Positions 23,336-33,257 of a stretch of 37,159 bases of DNA are shown here, one piece after another. The notes beneath the pieces are model-generated. The model ran no database searches and was not told where the DNA came from. It saw nothing but the letters and a program-made list of their open reading frames with translations. How positions within the stretch are numbered: position 1 is the first letter of the stretch; the number at the start of each line of letters is the position of its first letter. Where the stretch lies: contig CAZHSI010000012.1 in the NCBI GenBank assembly GCA_964535195.1, positions 1-37,159 on the forward strand. The letters are read 5' to 3'. Source of the DNA: UBA9339 sp964535195. Its GTDB lineage: Bacteria > Pseudomonadota > Gammaproteobacteria > UBA9339. Both the position numbers and the translations under genes were made by a program.

Positions 23336-23845
23336 CTACCATCTATAATGAGCAAATGCTTGATTGGCTTTAGCCATTCTGTGAACATCTTCACGCTTCT
23401 TCACAGCGCCGCCTTTATTTTCTAAAATATCCGAAATCTCACCAGCCAGACGCAGCTCCATTCCTTTTTCACCACGCGAATTTGCAGCATCAACCAACCA
23501 GCGCATAGCTAAAGCCAAACCTCTACTTTGCTTAACCTCAACTGGAATTTGATAGGTAGCACCACCTACACGGCACGACCTAACCTCAACCGCCGGCTTC
23601 AATGTATCCAAAACTTTTTCAAATAGCTCAAGCACGACTTTGCGAGCACCACTGCTTGCAAAAATATCACCATCGCTTTTAGCTTTTACCGCAGCAACTT
23701 TTGCGAGCGCGCCATAAACAATTTTCTCAGCAACCGACTTTTTGCCGCCTTTCATTAGAACATTGACAAACTTTGCCAATAACTCACTACCAAACAACGG
23801 ATCTGGTAGTATTTCTCTTTTTGCTGCCGCCTTTCTTCTAGCCAT
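23336..23845 (-). CDS. rpsG: 30S ribosomal protein S7 with an internal insertion
   Basis: S7 nucleates the 16S 3' domain and lies at the E site; in E. coli it represses the str operon. The protein has 169 residues. Compared with E. coli, about 13 extra residues (DGDIFASSGARK region, about 55-70) lie between IVYGALAKVA and LELFEKVLDTLKPAVEV, while VRSCRVGGATYQIPVEV and the closing MAKANQAFAHYRW align without gaps. The insertion is at the loop/helix near the head. The leader TATTTTACGAAGGTTAT before ATG resembles the rplP/rpmJ arms. It begins 51 bases after rpsL. Confidence 0.97.
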   Translation of the reverse strand: MARRKAAAKREILPDPLFGSELLAKFVNVLMKGGKKSVAEKIVYGALAKVAAVKAKSDGDIFASSGARKVVLELFEKVLDTLKPAVEVRSCRVGGATYQIPVEVKQSRGLALAMRWLVDAANSRGEKGMELRLAGEISDILENKGGAVKKREDVHRMAKANQAFAHYRW

Positions 23846-23896
23846 ATAACCTTCGTAAAATATAAATTTTACTCAACACAAATAAAACAATCGTAA

Positions 23897-24271
23897 TTAT
23901 TTCTTAGCCTTCTTAGCCCCGTATTTCGACCTTCCTTGTTTTCGACCATCAACACCAGTGGTATCAAGACTACCACGAACAACGTGATAACGTACCCCTG
24001 GCAAATCCTTAACACGTCCACCTCTAATCAAAACCACCGAGTGCTCCTGTAAGTTGTGCCCTTCACCACCAATATAAGTAGTTACTTCCATGCCGTTGGT
24101 TAAACGCACACGCGCAACTTTACGTAAAGCCGAGTTTGGCTTTTTAGGAGTTGTTGTATAAACGCGTACACAAACCCCACGTTTTTGTGGACAACCACTT
24201 AATGCCGGAACCGAATTCTTCCACGGCCTAATTTGCCTAGAGTTTCTTACTAACTGATTTACAGTAGCCAT
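23897..24271 (-). CDS. rpsL: 30S ribosomal protein S12
   Basis: S12 is the decoding-site protein that controls accuracy and is the streptomycin-resistance locus. The protein has 124 residues, the same as E. coli. Lys43 (TTTPKKPNSALRK) and Lys88 (RGGRVKDLPGVRYH) are the sensitive-type residues, and Asp89, the methylthiolation site, is present. No strong Shine-Dalgarno sequence precedes the ATG. It is the first gene of the str operon, with a strong promoter about 85 bases upstream, and is followed by rpsG, fusA and tuf. Confidence 0.98.
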   Translation of the reverse strand: MATVNQLVRNSRQIRPWKNSVPALSGCPQKRGVCVRVYTTTPKKPNSALRKVARVRLTNGMEVTTYIGGEGHNLQEHSVVLIRGGRVKDLPGVRYHVVRGSLDTTGVDGRKQGRSKYGAKKAKK

Positions 24272-24715
24272 AAATAACAGTAACCATAATAAATATAAAT
24301 AATTTTTGCCCTAACGCCCGAAATATACCTAAAATATTACAGGATGGAGGCGGGATTCTAATGAGCCAAACACCCTATGTCAAGTAAAAATATACATAAA
24401 ACAACAAATACCTTTTATGAGACGCAATTACTGTGACACAGCGCGTCACATAAAGAAAAAAACTACTTAAAACTACTTAAAAATTAGCGCTAAGTCTAGG
24501 TAAATGAGATTATTTTTGCAACAAATCCATCACCACCTAACCAAGCTAATACATTCCAAAAAAACTTAAAAAGCGCTGCCTTGCTCAAAACAATCTAGCC
24601 CACCCCAAGCAACAACCACATGAAATAAGCTTTTACATTCACAACGCCTGCGTTTTTTGCCTATTTAGCAAAACTCAAAGAGCAAACACACTTACTTAAC
24701 CGGCAAAAACATCCC
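24272..24715 (-). other. 444-bp gene-free region between rpoC and rpsL
   Basis: This holds the str operon promoter near its rpsL end and an A+T-rich leader of about 77 bases. Upstream are an inverted repeat TGTGAC at 24432-24437 with GTCACA at 24445-24450, about 50 bases before the -35, and a tandem duplicate of AAACTACTTA (about 24459-24480). No convincing intrinsic terminator follows rpoC: T-rich runs exist (around 24555-24575) but without a good stem. No ORF with coding character is seen. Confidence 0.7.
24355..24383 (-). promoter_or_regulatory. Strong sigma-70 promoter of the str operon
   Basis: Minus strand: a perfect TTGACA (24378-24383), a 17-base spacer and TAGAAT (24355-24360, five of six). 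The bases after the -10 (CCCGCCTCC) are G+C-rich, the discriminator type linked to stringent control by ppGpp/DksA in gammaproteobacteria. Predicted start is near 24348, giving a leader of about 77 bases before rpsL. Confidence 0.85.
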
Positions 24716-27700
24716 TTATTTTTCTGTTTCTGTCGACCTTAAAGCATCGCTTAAAGCTTGCTCAGCCTTTTCCGCCATCATTGCCGCCTCAGCCTTCAAC
24801 ATTTCTTCAGTCTTTACTTCTGCTTGACGCCTTCTATGACGCTCGGCATGATGCGCAAAACCGGTACCAGCTGAAATCAAACGCCCAACAAGAACATTTT
24901 CTTTTAGACCACGCAAGTGATCACGTTTTCCGGTAACGGAAGCTTCGGTAAGCACCCTAGTGGTTTCCTGGAAAGAAGCCGCCGAGAAGAACGACTCAGT
25001 CGCCAAAGAAGCCTTGGTAATACCTAATAATAATAGATCGAATCGAGCTGGCACTTTATTTTGTTCAAGCACCAACCTATTTTCTTCTAGAACAACAGTC
25101 TTATCCAATTGCTCGCCCTTGAGGAATTTGGTATCACCAGGCTCTGTAATAACAACCTTACGCAACATTTGGCGCAAGATCACCTCAATGTGCTTATCAT
25201 TAATTTTTACCCCTTGTAAGCGATAAACTTCTTGAACCTCATTAACAATATAACTAGCTAGAGTATTAACTCCTAATAAACGTAAAACGTCTTGCGGATC
25301 AGATGGACCATCAGAGATTACCTCTCCTTTTTCGACATACTCACCCTCAAATACACTAACATGACACCATTTATTTATTAACTCCTCATGAACCGTACCA
25401 TCTGGAGCGGTAATAACCAAACGTCGCTTACCTTTAGTTTCTTTACCAAAACTCACAATACCAGAAATCTCAGCAAGTATGGCGGGGTCTTTTGGTTTCC
25501 TCGCCTCAAAAAGATCAGCTACCCGCGGCAAACCTCCGGTGATATCGCGCGTTTTTGAAATCTCTTGCGGAATACGCGCAACAACATCACCCACTTCGAT
25601 TGTTTCGCCATCGGTAATATGCAAAATCGATCCAATTGGTAAAAAATACTGCGCCGGCATATTAGTGCCACTTAAACATAAATCTTTGCCCGCATTATCA
25701 ACCAACTTCACCATCGGACGCAGCTCTTTACCAGAACTACTTCGTTGAGTAGTACCAGTAACAACAATAGTACTCAAACCGGTAATCTCATCCAACTGGC
25801 GACGCATACTTACGCCATCGATCAGATCAACAAACCTTACTACTCCACCAACTTCAGTGATGATCGGGTGAGTATGTGGGTCCCACTCAGCAATTATCTG
25901 TCCAGCTTTACAAAGTGCGCTATCAGCCACGCTTAAGGTTGCTCCGTATGGCACCTTATAACGCTCTTTCTCTCGGCCATTAGCATCAACAATCGCAATT
26001 TCCCCCGAGCGGGAAACAACAATTAAACTACCGCTTGGATGCTTAACAATTTTCATATTATGCAGCTTGACGCTACCACTAGACTTTATTTGCACATTAT
26101 TTGCGGCTGTAGCTCGTGATGCGGCACCACCAATATGGAAGGTACGCATAGTTAACTGAGTTCCAGGCTCACCAATTGATTGCGCCGCCATAATACCGAC
26201 AGCTTCACCAATATTTACTATATGACCACGAGCAAGGTCACGCCCATAACACATTGCGCATACACCATAAAGAGTATCGCACGTGATTGGCGAGCGCACC
26301 TTAACTTGATCAACACTATGCGCCTCAATCAGCTCTACTGCCTGCTCATCTAACAAAGTATTTGCGGGAATTAACACCTTACCTGTTGTTGGCTCAATAA
26401 CCTCTTCGGCAGTTACCCGCCCCAACACACGCTCATGTAGTGACTCAACAACATCACCACCTTCAATTAGCGGTTTCATGACGATATAACGATTACCGCC
26501 ACAATCAGATTCTCTAACAACAACATCTTGCGCTACGTCAACTAAACGCCGAGTTAAATAACCCGAGTTTGCAGTTTTCAAAGCAGTATCCGCTAAACCT
26601 TTACGAGCACCGTGAGTAGCAATAAAGTATTGCAATACGCTTAATCCTTCACGGAAATTAGCAGTAATTGGCGTTTCCATAATGGTGCCATCTGGTTTTG
26701 ACATCAAGCCTCTCATACCAGCAAGCTGTTTAATCTGCGCGGCAGAACCTCTAGCGCCAGAATCGGCCATCATGAAAATAGAATTGAATGAATCTTGCTC
26801 AACATTCTTACCTTGCTTATCAACTACAATCTCAGTTGATAAATTTGCCATCATCGCTTTTGCAACCTTGTCAGTTGCCCCGGACCAAATATCGATAACT
26901 TTATTGTAACGTTCACCCTGCGTAACTAAGCCAGAAGCATATTGTTTTTCGATTTCCAAGACCTCAGTTTCAGCTTTGGCAATAATCTCGGTCTTCTCTG
27001 GAGGAACAACTAAATCGTCAAGACCAATCGAAATTGCGGAATAAGTAGCATATTTATAGCCAGTATACATTAACTGATCAGCAAAAATTACGGTAGACTT
27101 CGTACCTAGGATACGATAACAATTGTTAAGTAAACTTGACACGGCTTTCTTGGTAAGAGGACGATCAATAAATTTAAATGGCAACCCCTCTGGCACAATA
27201 TCCCAAAGCAGCGCTCTACCAACTGTGGTCGCCACTAACTTATTTTCTTCAGAACGTTTCCCAGCGCTATCAAAAGCAACCTCTTTAATCCGGACTTTTA
27301 TTTTCGCTTGTAAAGACACGTGTTCAGTTTCATACGCGCGTTTAACTTCTTTGATATCAGCAAATACTGCACCCTCACCAAGGGCGTTCACCTTCTCACG
27401 GGTCATATAATATAAACCAAGCACTACGTCTTGGGTTGGAACAATTATCGGATCACCATTCGCCGGCGAAAGAATGTTATTGGTTGACATCATCAAAGCA
27501 CGTGCTTCAATTTGCGCTTCGATAGTAAGTGGCACGTGAACGGCCATTTGGTCACCGTCAAAGTCGGCGTTATAAGCTGTACAAACTAAAGGATGCAGCT
27601 GGATCGCTTTACCTTCGATTAATACTGGCTCAAATGCTTGAATACCAAGACGATGCAAGGTTGGGGCACGATTTAGGAGGACTGGATGCTCACGAATTAC

Positions 27701-28939
27701 TTCTTCAAGAATATCCCAAACCTCTGATACCTCATTTTCTACCATTTTCTTAGCGGCCTTAATCGTAGTAGCCAACCCCTTAAATTGCAATTTGCTATAA
27801 ATAAAAGGTTTAAACAACTCGAGAGCCATTTTTTTCGGCAAACCACATTGATGCAACTTCAAAGTAGGACCAACAACAATTACGGAACGACCAGAGTAAT
27901 CTACCCGCTTACCCAAAAGGTTTTGACGAAAACGCCCTTGCTTCCCTTTGATCATATCGGCCAAAGATTTCAATGGCCGTTTATTTGCTCCGGTAATAGC
28001 ACGACCACGACGACCGTTGTCTAAAAGAGCATCGACTGACTCTTGTAACATTCTCTTTTCGTTACGAACAATAATGTCAGGGGCATTCAAGTCTAACAAA
28101 CGTTTTAAACGATTATTTCGATTGATAACTCGACGATACAAATCGTTCAAATCTGAAGTAGCGAACCTACCACCATCCAGCGGCACTAGCGGCCGCAAAT
28201 CTGGCGGCAACACTGGCAATACCGTTAAAATCATCCACTCAGGTTTATTCCCCGACTCTTGGAACGCTTCAAGCACTCTTAAACGTTTACTGATTTTTTT
28301 AAATTTAGTATCAGAACCGGTCTTAACTAATTCAATTTTTAATTCCTCAACCTGCTCTTTAATATCAATTTCCTGCAGCAATCTTTGGATAGCTTCCGCC
28401 CCCATCATCGCTTCAAAATCGTTACCATACTTCTCTATCGCATCTTGATACTCATCATCCGAAATAAGCTGCCCTTTTTCTAAAGGGGTCATGCCAGGAT
28501 TAACCACAATATATGCTTCAAAATACAGGATCCGCTCAATGTCACGCAAACTGATATCTAACAGTATACCAATTCTTGATGGTAATGATTTCAAATACCA
28601 AATATGCGCAACTGGACAAGCAAGCTCAATGTGCCCCATGCGTTCCCGGCGGACGCGAGAAACAGTAACCTCGACGCCACACTTTTCACAAATAACACCA
28701 CGATGCTTAAGCCGTTTATATTTACCACAAAGGCACTCATAATCCTTAATCGGGCCGAAAATTTTCGCGCAAAATAAGCCATCACGCTCTGGCTTGAAAG
28801 TACGATAATTTATCGTTTCTGGTTTTTTGACTTCTCCATAAGACCACGAGCGTATAGTATCTGGCGATGCCAGGCCAATTCGGATAGCATCAAATTCTTC
28901 CGGTTGACCTTTCTTTATTAAGTTAAGTAAGTTCTTCAT
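24716..28939 (-). CDS. rpoC: RNA polymerase beta-prime subunit
   Basis: Beta-prime carries the catalytic magnesium site. The 1407 residues equal E. coli length. The N-terminal zinc ribbon has Cys69, Cys71, Cys84 and Cys87 (YECLCGKYK, VICEKCGVE). The catalytic loop NADFDGDQM lies at about 457-465 with its three Asp residues. A second zinc site (CGGNRY near 820 and CDTLYGVCAMCYG near 890) and the trigger loop MRTFHIGGAASR near 930 are present. It follows rpoB by 57 bases. The ribosome site (TTTTACGCAGGG) lies in a single-arm relative of the palindromic elements. Confidence 0.99.
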   Translation of the reverse strand: MKNLLNLIKKGQPEEFDAIRIGLASPDTIRSWSYGEVKKPETINYRTFKPERDGLFCAKIFGPIKDYECLCGKYKRLKHRGVICEKCGVEVTVSRVRRERMGHIELACPVAHIWYLKSLPSRIGILLDISLRDIERILYFEAYIVVNPGMTPLEKGQLISDDEYQDAIEKYGNDFEAMMGAEAIQRLLQEIDIKEQVEELKIELVKTGSDTKFKKISKRLRVLEAFQESGNKPEWMILTVLPVLPPDLRPLVPLDGGRFATSDLNDLYRRVINRNNRLKRLLDLNAPDIIVRNEKRMLQESVDALLDNGRRGRAITGANKRPLKSLADMIKGKQGRFRQNLLGKRVDYSGRSVIVVGPTLKLHQCGLPKKMALELFKPFIYSKLQFKGLATTIKAAKKMVENEVSEVWDILEEVIREHPVLLNRAPTLHRLGIQAFEPVLIEGKAIQLHPLVCTAYNADFDGDQMAVHVPLTIEAQIEARALMMSTNNILSPANGDPIIVPTQDVVLGLYYMTREKVNALGEGAVFADIKEVKRAYETEHVSLQAKIKVRIKEVAFDSAGKRSEENKLVATTVGRALLWDIVPEGLPFKFIDRPLTKKAVSSLLNNCYRILGTKSTVIFADQLMYTGYKYATYSAISIGLDDLVVPPEKTEIIAKAETEVLEIEKQYASGLVTQGERYNKVIDIWSGATDKVAKAMMANLSTEIVVDKQGKNVEQDSFNSIFMMADSGARGSAAQIKQLAGMRGLMSKPDGTIMETPITANFREGLSVLQYFIATHGARKGLADTALKTANSGYLTRRLVDVAQDVVVRESDCGGNRYIVMKPLIEGGDVVESLHERVLGRVTAEEVIEPTTGKVLIPANTLLDEQAVELIEAHSVDQVKVRSPITCDTLYGVCAMCYGRDLARGHIVNIGEAVGIMAAQSIGEPGTQLTMRTFHIGGAASRATAANNVQIKSSGSVKLHNMKIVKHPSGSLIVVSRSGEIAIVDANGREKERYKVPYGATLSVADSALCKAGQIIAEWDPHTHPIITEVGGVVRFVDLIDGVSMRRQLDEITGLSTIVVTGTTQRSSSGKELRPMVKLVDNAGKDLCLSGTNMPAQYFLPIGSILHITDGETIEVGDVVARIPQEISKTRDITGGLPRVADLFEARKPKDPAILAEISGIVSFGKETKGKRRLVITAPDGTVHEELINKWCHVSVFEGEYVEKGEVISDGPSDPQDVLRLLGVNTLASYIVNEVQEVYRLQGVKINDKHIEVILRQMLRKVVITEPGDTKFLKGEQLDKTVVLEENRLVLEQNKVPARFDLLLLGITKASLATESFFSAASFQETTRVLTEASVTGKRDHLRGLKENVLVGRLISAGTGFAHHAERHRRRQAEVKTEEMLKAEAAMMAEKAEQALSDALRSTETEK

Positions 28940-28980
28940 TGTACCCTGCGTAAAATAATTTATGCTTTGTTGCCTTTATT
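28940..28980 (-). repeat. Partial copy of the palindromic element before rpoC
   Basis: Plus-strand CTGCGTAAAATAATTTA then TGCTTTGTTGCCTTTATT follows the order of the left half of copy A (CTCGTAAAATAAATTTA then TCTTTGTTACCCTTATT) with small changes. The right half is missing. On the transcript the retained arm supplies the CAGGG site before the rpoC ATG. Confidence 0.55.
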
Positions 28981-28996
28981 GAAAACTAAAGCACCC

Positions 28997-31900
28997 TTAA
29001 TCACTTTCTAGTTCTACATCAATACCCAACGACCTAATCTCTTTCACCAACACATTAAATGACTCTGGCATACCAGCATCCATACTATGGTCACCATCAA
29101 CAATCCGCTTGTAAACTTTCGTTCTGCCCATCACGTCATCAGACTTTACCGTTAACATTTCTTGTAACGTATAGGCAGCTCCGTAAGCTTCTAGCGCCCA
29201 TACCTCCATTTCACCGAAACGTTGACCACCAAATTGGGCTTTTCCGCCAAGTGGCTGCTGGGTAACCAAACTATATGAACCAGTAGAACGAGCATGCATC
29301 TTATCATCAACTAAATGATTCAATTTCAACATGTACATATAACCAATGGTTACTGGACGATCGAATTTCTTACCGGTACGACCATCGTAGAGCCAAGCCT
29401 GACCACTTTCTGGTAATTCGGCAAGACGCAACATCTCGCGCACCTCTTTTTCAGTAGCACCATCAAATACTGGGGTATTAATCGGGACGCCATCAGTAAG
29501 ATTTTTAGCCAAAACCTTAACCTCGTCATCACTCAACTGATCTAAATCAACCTTCCTCCCATGCCCCAGATCGTAAATTTTTTGTAAGAATTTTCTTAGC
29601 TCAGAAATACTACAACCTTCAGCTAACATCTTATCAATTTTGGTGCCCAAAGCTTTTGCTGCCCAGCCTAAGTGGGTCTCTAAAACCTGACCAACGTTCA
29701 TACGTGAAGGCACCCCAAGAGGGTTTAACACAATATCAACAGGGGTCCCATCTGCCAAATGCGGCATATCTTCAATCGGCGCGATAATCGAAACCACACC
29801 TTTATTCCCGTGCCTACCTGCCATTTTATCGCCAACCTGCATACGGCGTTTAACTGCTAAACTAACCTTAACAACCTTCAATACTCCTGGCGCTAGATCA
29901 TCGCCTTGAGCTAACTTTTTCCGCTCAACCTCTAACTTCTTATCATACTCCTTTAACACTTGTTTCAGCTGCTTTGCCGCCTGCTCTATATTTCGGTTAA
30001 CATTTTTATCCGTAACACTAATCTCTAATAAGTGATCACGAGAAATTTTTTCTAGGTCGGCGGCAGTTAAAGTCGCACCCTTCTTTAACCCTTTCACATT
30101 ATTATTAAGCTGTTGACCAACTAAGATTCGCTTGATTGACTGATAAATTACGTCCTCTTTAATTCGCACCTCATCGGTAAGATCTTTCTTTATCTTCGTG
30201 AGCATAGCTTTTTCAATATCCTTTGCTCGCGCATCTTTTTCGACCCCGTCGCGCGTAAATATCTGGACATCAATTACTGTACCGCTAGTTCCAGACGGAA
30301 CACGCAAAGAGGTATCTTTAACATCAGAGGCCTTTTCACCAAAAATTGCTCGTAATAGTTTCTCTTCTGGGGTTAGTTGGGTTTCACCTTTTAAAGTAAC
30401 TTTACCAACTAAAATATCTCCCGCCTCAACCTCGGCACCAATATGAACAATACCACTCTCATCAAGCTTAGATAATGCTCCTTCGCCTACATTAGGAATA
30501 TCCGCCGTAACTTCTTCCGGTCCCAACTTGGTATCACGAGCCACACACGTTAGTTCTTGAATATGAACTGTAGTAAACCGCTCCTCTTGTACTAAACGCT
30601 CAGAAAGAATAATCGAATCTTCGAAATTACAACCGTTCCACGGCATAAATGCTGCTAATAGATTTTGCCCTAAAGCTAATTCACCAAGATCGGTGCTTGG
30701 CCCATCAGCCAAGACATCACCCGCAGCAACCACATCACCAACCGCTACCAGCGGCCTTTGACTAATGCAAGTATTTTGGTTGGATCTGGTATATTTAATT
30801 AAGTTATAGATATCGACCCCCGCCTCTTCCCCTTTCACTAGCTCATCGGCATTAGCACGAACAACAATGCGCGAAGCATCAACAAAATCAATGACACCAC
30901 CACGACGAGCAACTACCGTTACCCCAGAGTCAATAGCAACTTTATACTCCATGCCAGTACCAATAAGGGGCTTTTCTGCGCGCAATGTCGGTACCGCCTG
31001 ACGTTGCATGTTAGAACCCATAAGAGCACGACTGGTGTCATCATGTTCCAAAAACGGAATAAGAGCTGTAGCAATAGACACAATCTGGCTCGGCGACACA
31101 TCAATGTAATTAACATTTTCTGCCGTCGTCAAAGTAGACTCACCTTTATAGCGACAAGGAATTAGCTCATCAATTAAACGACCTTCGCTATCAATCGTGG
31201 TGTTAGCTTGGGCAATATAATAATTACTTTCCTCAATCGCAGATAAAGACAATACTTCATTAGTAAGTTTACCAGCAACCACTTTACGATATGGACTTTC
31301 AATAAAACCATACTTGTTGATCTTGGCGTAAACAGCCAAAGAGTTAATTAAACCAATATTTGGTCCTTCTGGCGTCTCAATCGGACATAAACGACCGTAA
31401 TGAGTAGGATGAACGTCACGCACTTCAAAGCCGGCACGTTCACGTGTAAGCCCGCCCGGTCCTAAAGCTGAAATTCGACGCTTATGCGTTACTGCAGTTA
31501 ACGGATTATTTTGATCCATAAACTGCGACAACTGCCCCGAGCCAAAAAATTCTTTAATCGCCGCGGCGATAGGTTTAGCATTAAGCAGATCTTGTGGCAT
31601 TAGATTTTCAGTATCAGCTAAACCTAAACGCTCTTTCACCACCCGCTCAACCCTTACTAACCCAATTCTAAATTGGTTCTCTACCATTTCACCAACACTG
31701 CGGACACGACGATTACCTAAATGATCAATATCATCAACTTCACCCTTGCCATCACGAATAGCAACTAGAGTCTTAATAACGTCAACTATATCCTCTTTAG
31801 TTAAAACCCCTGGCCCCTCAAAACTTACTCGCCCTAATCTACGATTAAACTTCATTCTACCAACACCCGACAGATCGTAACGCTCGGGCGAGAAAAATAA

Positions 31901-33112
31901 ATTACGGAACAAGTTTTCGGCTGATTCTTTGGTTGGCGGCTCGCCCGGACGCATAATTCGATAAATTTCAACTAACGCTTCGAGTTGCGTGGTTGAGGGA
32001 TCGACACGCAAGGTGTCTGAAATATAAAGTCCTCGATCAAGCTCATTAACATATAAGGTTTCAAATGTTTCAATATCCGCTTTACGGAATTTATTAATTA
32101 GTTCTGCCGTAATTTCAGCATTAGCTGCCGCTAAGATTTCACCAGTTTTCTTGTTCATAACCGGCTTAGCAATCACTTTATCTAAAAGATATTCCAGAGG
32201 AACACTTAAGGTTTTAAGCCCAGCTTTTTGCATCTGTGACACGTGACGTTGCGAAATTCTGCGCCCTTGTTCAATAATGAGGTTTCCTGCCTTGTCTTTG
32301 ATATCAACTGCTGCTAGCTCGCCGCGTAAACGTTCTGGCATTAAATTGAAAATTATATTTTCTCCTTGGAGAAGAAAAGTGTTAGTTTCAAAGAACATAT
32401 CCAAGATTTGTTCGCTTGAAAAACCTAAAGCTCGTAACAAAATCGTAACTGGCAATTTACGCCGTCTATCAATGCGTACAAAAACGCAATCTTTAGGGTC
32501 AAATTCAAAATCAAGCCATGAACCACGATAAGGGATGATTCTAGCAGAGAAAAGCAACTTTCCTGATGAGTGAGTTTTTCCTTTATCATGCTCAAAAAAT
32601 ACTCCTGGCGAACGATGTAGCTGTGATACCACCACCCGCTCTATACCATTGATAACAAAACTACCGGTATCAGTCATTAATGGTAAATCACCAATATAAA
32701 TTTCTTGTTCTTTAATATCTTTTACGGTTTTGTTACTAACGCCTTCTTTTACGAAGACGGTTAAACGTAATTTAACCCTAAGCGCAGCAGCATAATTTAA
32801 GCCGCGAGTGCGACATTCTCTAACGTCAAAGATGGGCTCACTAAGAGTATAACTTACATAATCAAGCTCAGCGTTGCCAGAATAACTAGTGATGGGAAAA
32901 ACCGACTTAAAAACAGCATGCAAACCAGCGTTAGCTAAAGACTCTGGCTTAGTTCCCATCTGTAAAAAATCTTGATAAGACTCCACCTGTGTAGCCAAAA
33001 GATAAGGGGGGGTTACCGAAACCAGATGCTTTGCGAAGCTTTTACGAATACGTTTCTTTTCGGTATAGGAGAAAGTCGTTTTGACATCAAGCCCATGAGA
33101 TTTATAATTCAT
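28997..33112 (-). CDS. rpoB: RNA polymerase beta subunit
   Basis: Beta forms one pincer of the polymerase and the rifampicin pocket. The protein has 1371 residues (E. coli 1342). The start at 33112 gives MNYKSHGLDVKTTFSYTEKK, about 13 residues longer than E. coli before SYTEKKRIRK. The rifampicin region (about 525-560) reads FFGSGQLSQFMDQNNPL and THKRRISALGPGGL: Asp516, His526 and Ser531 equivalents are unchanged, while E. coli Ser509 is Gly. GDKMAGRHGNKG (near 1100) carries active-site Lys residues. It lies 228 bases after rplL, with a hairpin between them. Confidence 0.99.
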   Translation of the reverse strand: MNYKSHGLDVKTTFSYTEKKRIRKSFAKHLVSVTPPYLLATQVESYQDFLQMGTKPESLANAGLHAVFKSVFPITSYSGNAELDYVSYTLSEPIFDVRECRTRGLNYAAALRVKLRLTVFVKEGVSNKTVKDIKEQEIYIGDLPLMTDTGSFVINGIERVVVSQLHRSPGVFFEHDKGKTHSSGKLLFSARIIPYRGSWLDFEFDPKDCVFVRIDRRRKLPVTILLRALGFSSEQILDMFFETNTFLLQGENIIFNLMPERLRGELAAVDIKDKAGNLIIEQGRRISQRHVSQMQKAGLKTLSVPLEYLLDKVIAKPVMNKKTGEILAAANAEITAELINKFRKADIETFETLYVNELDRGLYISDTLRVDPSTTQLEALVEIYRIMRPGEPPTKESAENLFRNLFFSPERYDLSGVGRMKFNRRLGRVSFEGPGVLTKEDIVDVIKTLVAIRDGKGEVDDIDHLGNRRVRSVGEMVENQFRIGLVRVERVVKERLGLADTENLMPQDLLNAKPIAAAIKEFFGSGQLSQFMDQNNPLTAVTHKRRISALGPGGLTRERAGFEVRDVHPTHYGRLCPIETPEGPNIGLINSLAVYAKINKYGFIESPYRKVVAGKLTNEVLSLSAIEESNYYIAQANTTIDSEGRLIDELIPCRYKGESTLTTAENVNYIDVSPSQIVSIATALIPFLEHDDTSRALMGSNMQRQAVPTLRAEKPLIGTGMEYKVAIDSGVTVVARRGGVIDFVDASRIVVRANADELVKGEEAGVDIYNLIKYTRSNQNTCISQRPLVAVGDVVAAGDVLADGPSTDLGELALGQNLLAAFMPWNGCNFEDSIILSERLVQEERFTTVHIQELTCVARDTKLGPEEVTADIPNVGEGALSKLDESGIVHIGAEVEAGDILVGKVTLKGETQLTPEEKLLRAIFGEKASDVKDTSLRVPSGTSGTVIDVQIFTRDGVEKDARAKDIEKAMLTKIKKDLTDEVRIKEDVIYQSIKRILVGQQLNNNVKGLKKGATLTAADLEKISRDHLLEISVTDKNVNRNIEQAAKQLKQVLKEYDKKLEVERKKLAQGDDLAPGVLKVVKVSLAVKRRMQVGDKMAGRHGNKGVVSIIAPIEDMPHLADGTPVDIVLNPLGVPSRMNVGQVLETHLGWAAKALGTKIDKMLAEGCSISELRKFLQKIYDLGHGRKVDLDQLSDDEVKVLAKNLTDGVPINTPVFDGATEKEVREMLRLAELPESGQAWLYDGRTGKKFDRPVTIGYMYMLKLNHLVDDKMHARSTGSYSLVTQQPLGGKAQFGGQRFGEMEVWALEAYGAAYTLQEMLTVKSDDVMGRTKVYKRIVDGDHSMDAGMPESFNVLVKEIRSLGIDVELESD

Positions 33113-33257
33113 TAATCGCCCTCACAATCTGTGCATACTCCTGATTCGAGTACTCACTAGAGTATAATTCATTAGCTAACTTACTCTAAAAAATCTAAAC
33201 TTTTATATAGTAGACTCTCTTAGAGACATTAAAAACTTTAAGCTATCTTCCACGAAC

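Noticed and set aside
24432..24450. CRP-like site TGTGAC…GTCACA upstream of the str promoter
   Set aside because: The half-sites TGTGA and TCACA are 9 bases apart, not 6 as CRP requires.
27948..28448. Open frame of 166 codons on the plus strand opposite rpoC
   Set aside because: It lies entirely within the conserved beta-prime sequence and has no ribosome site or family features.
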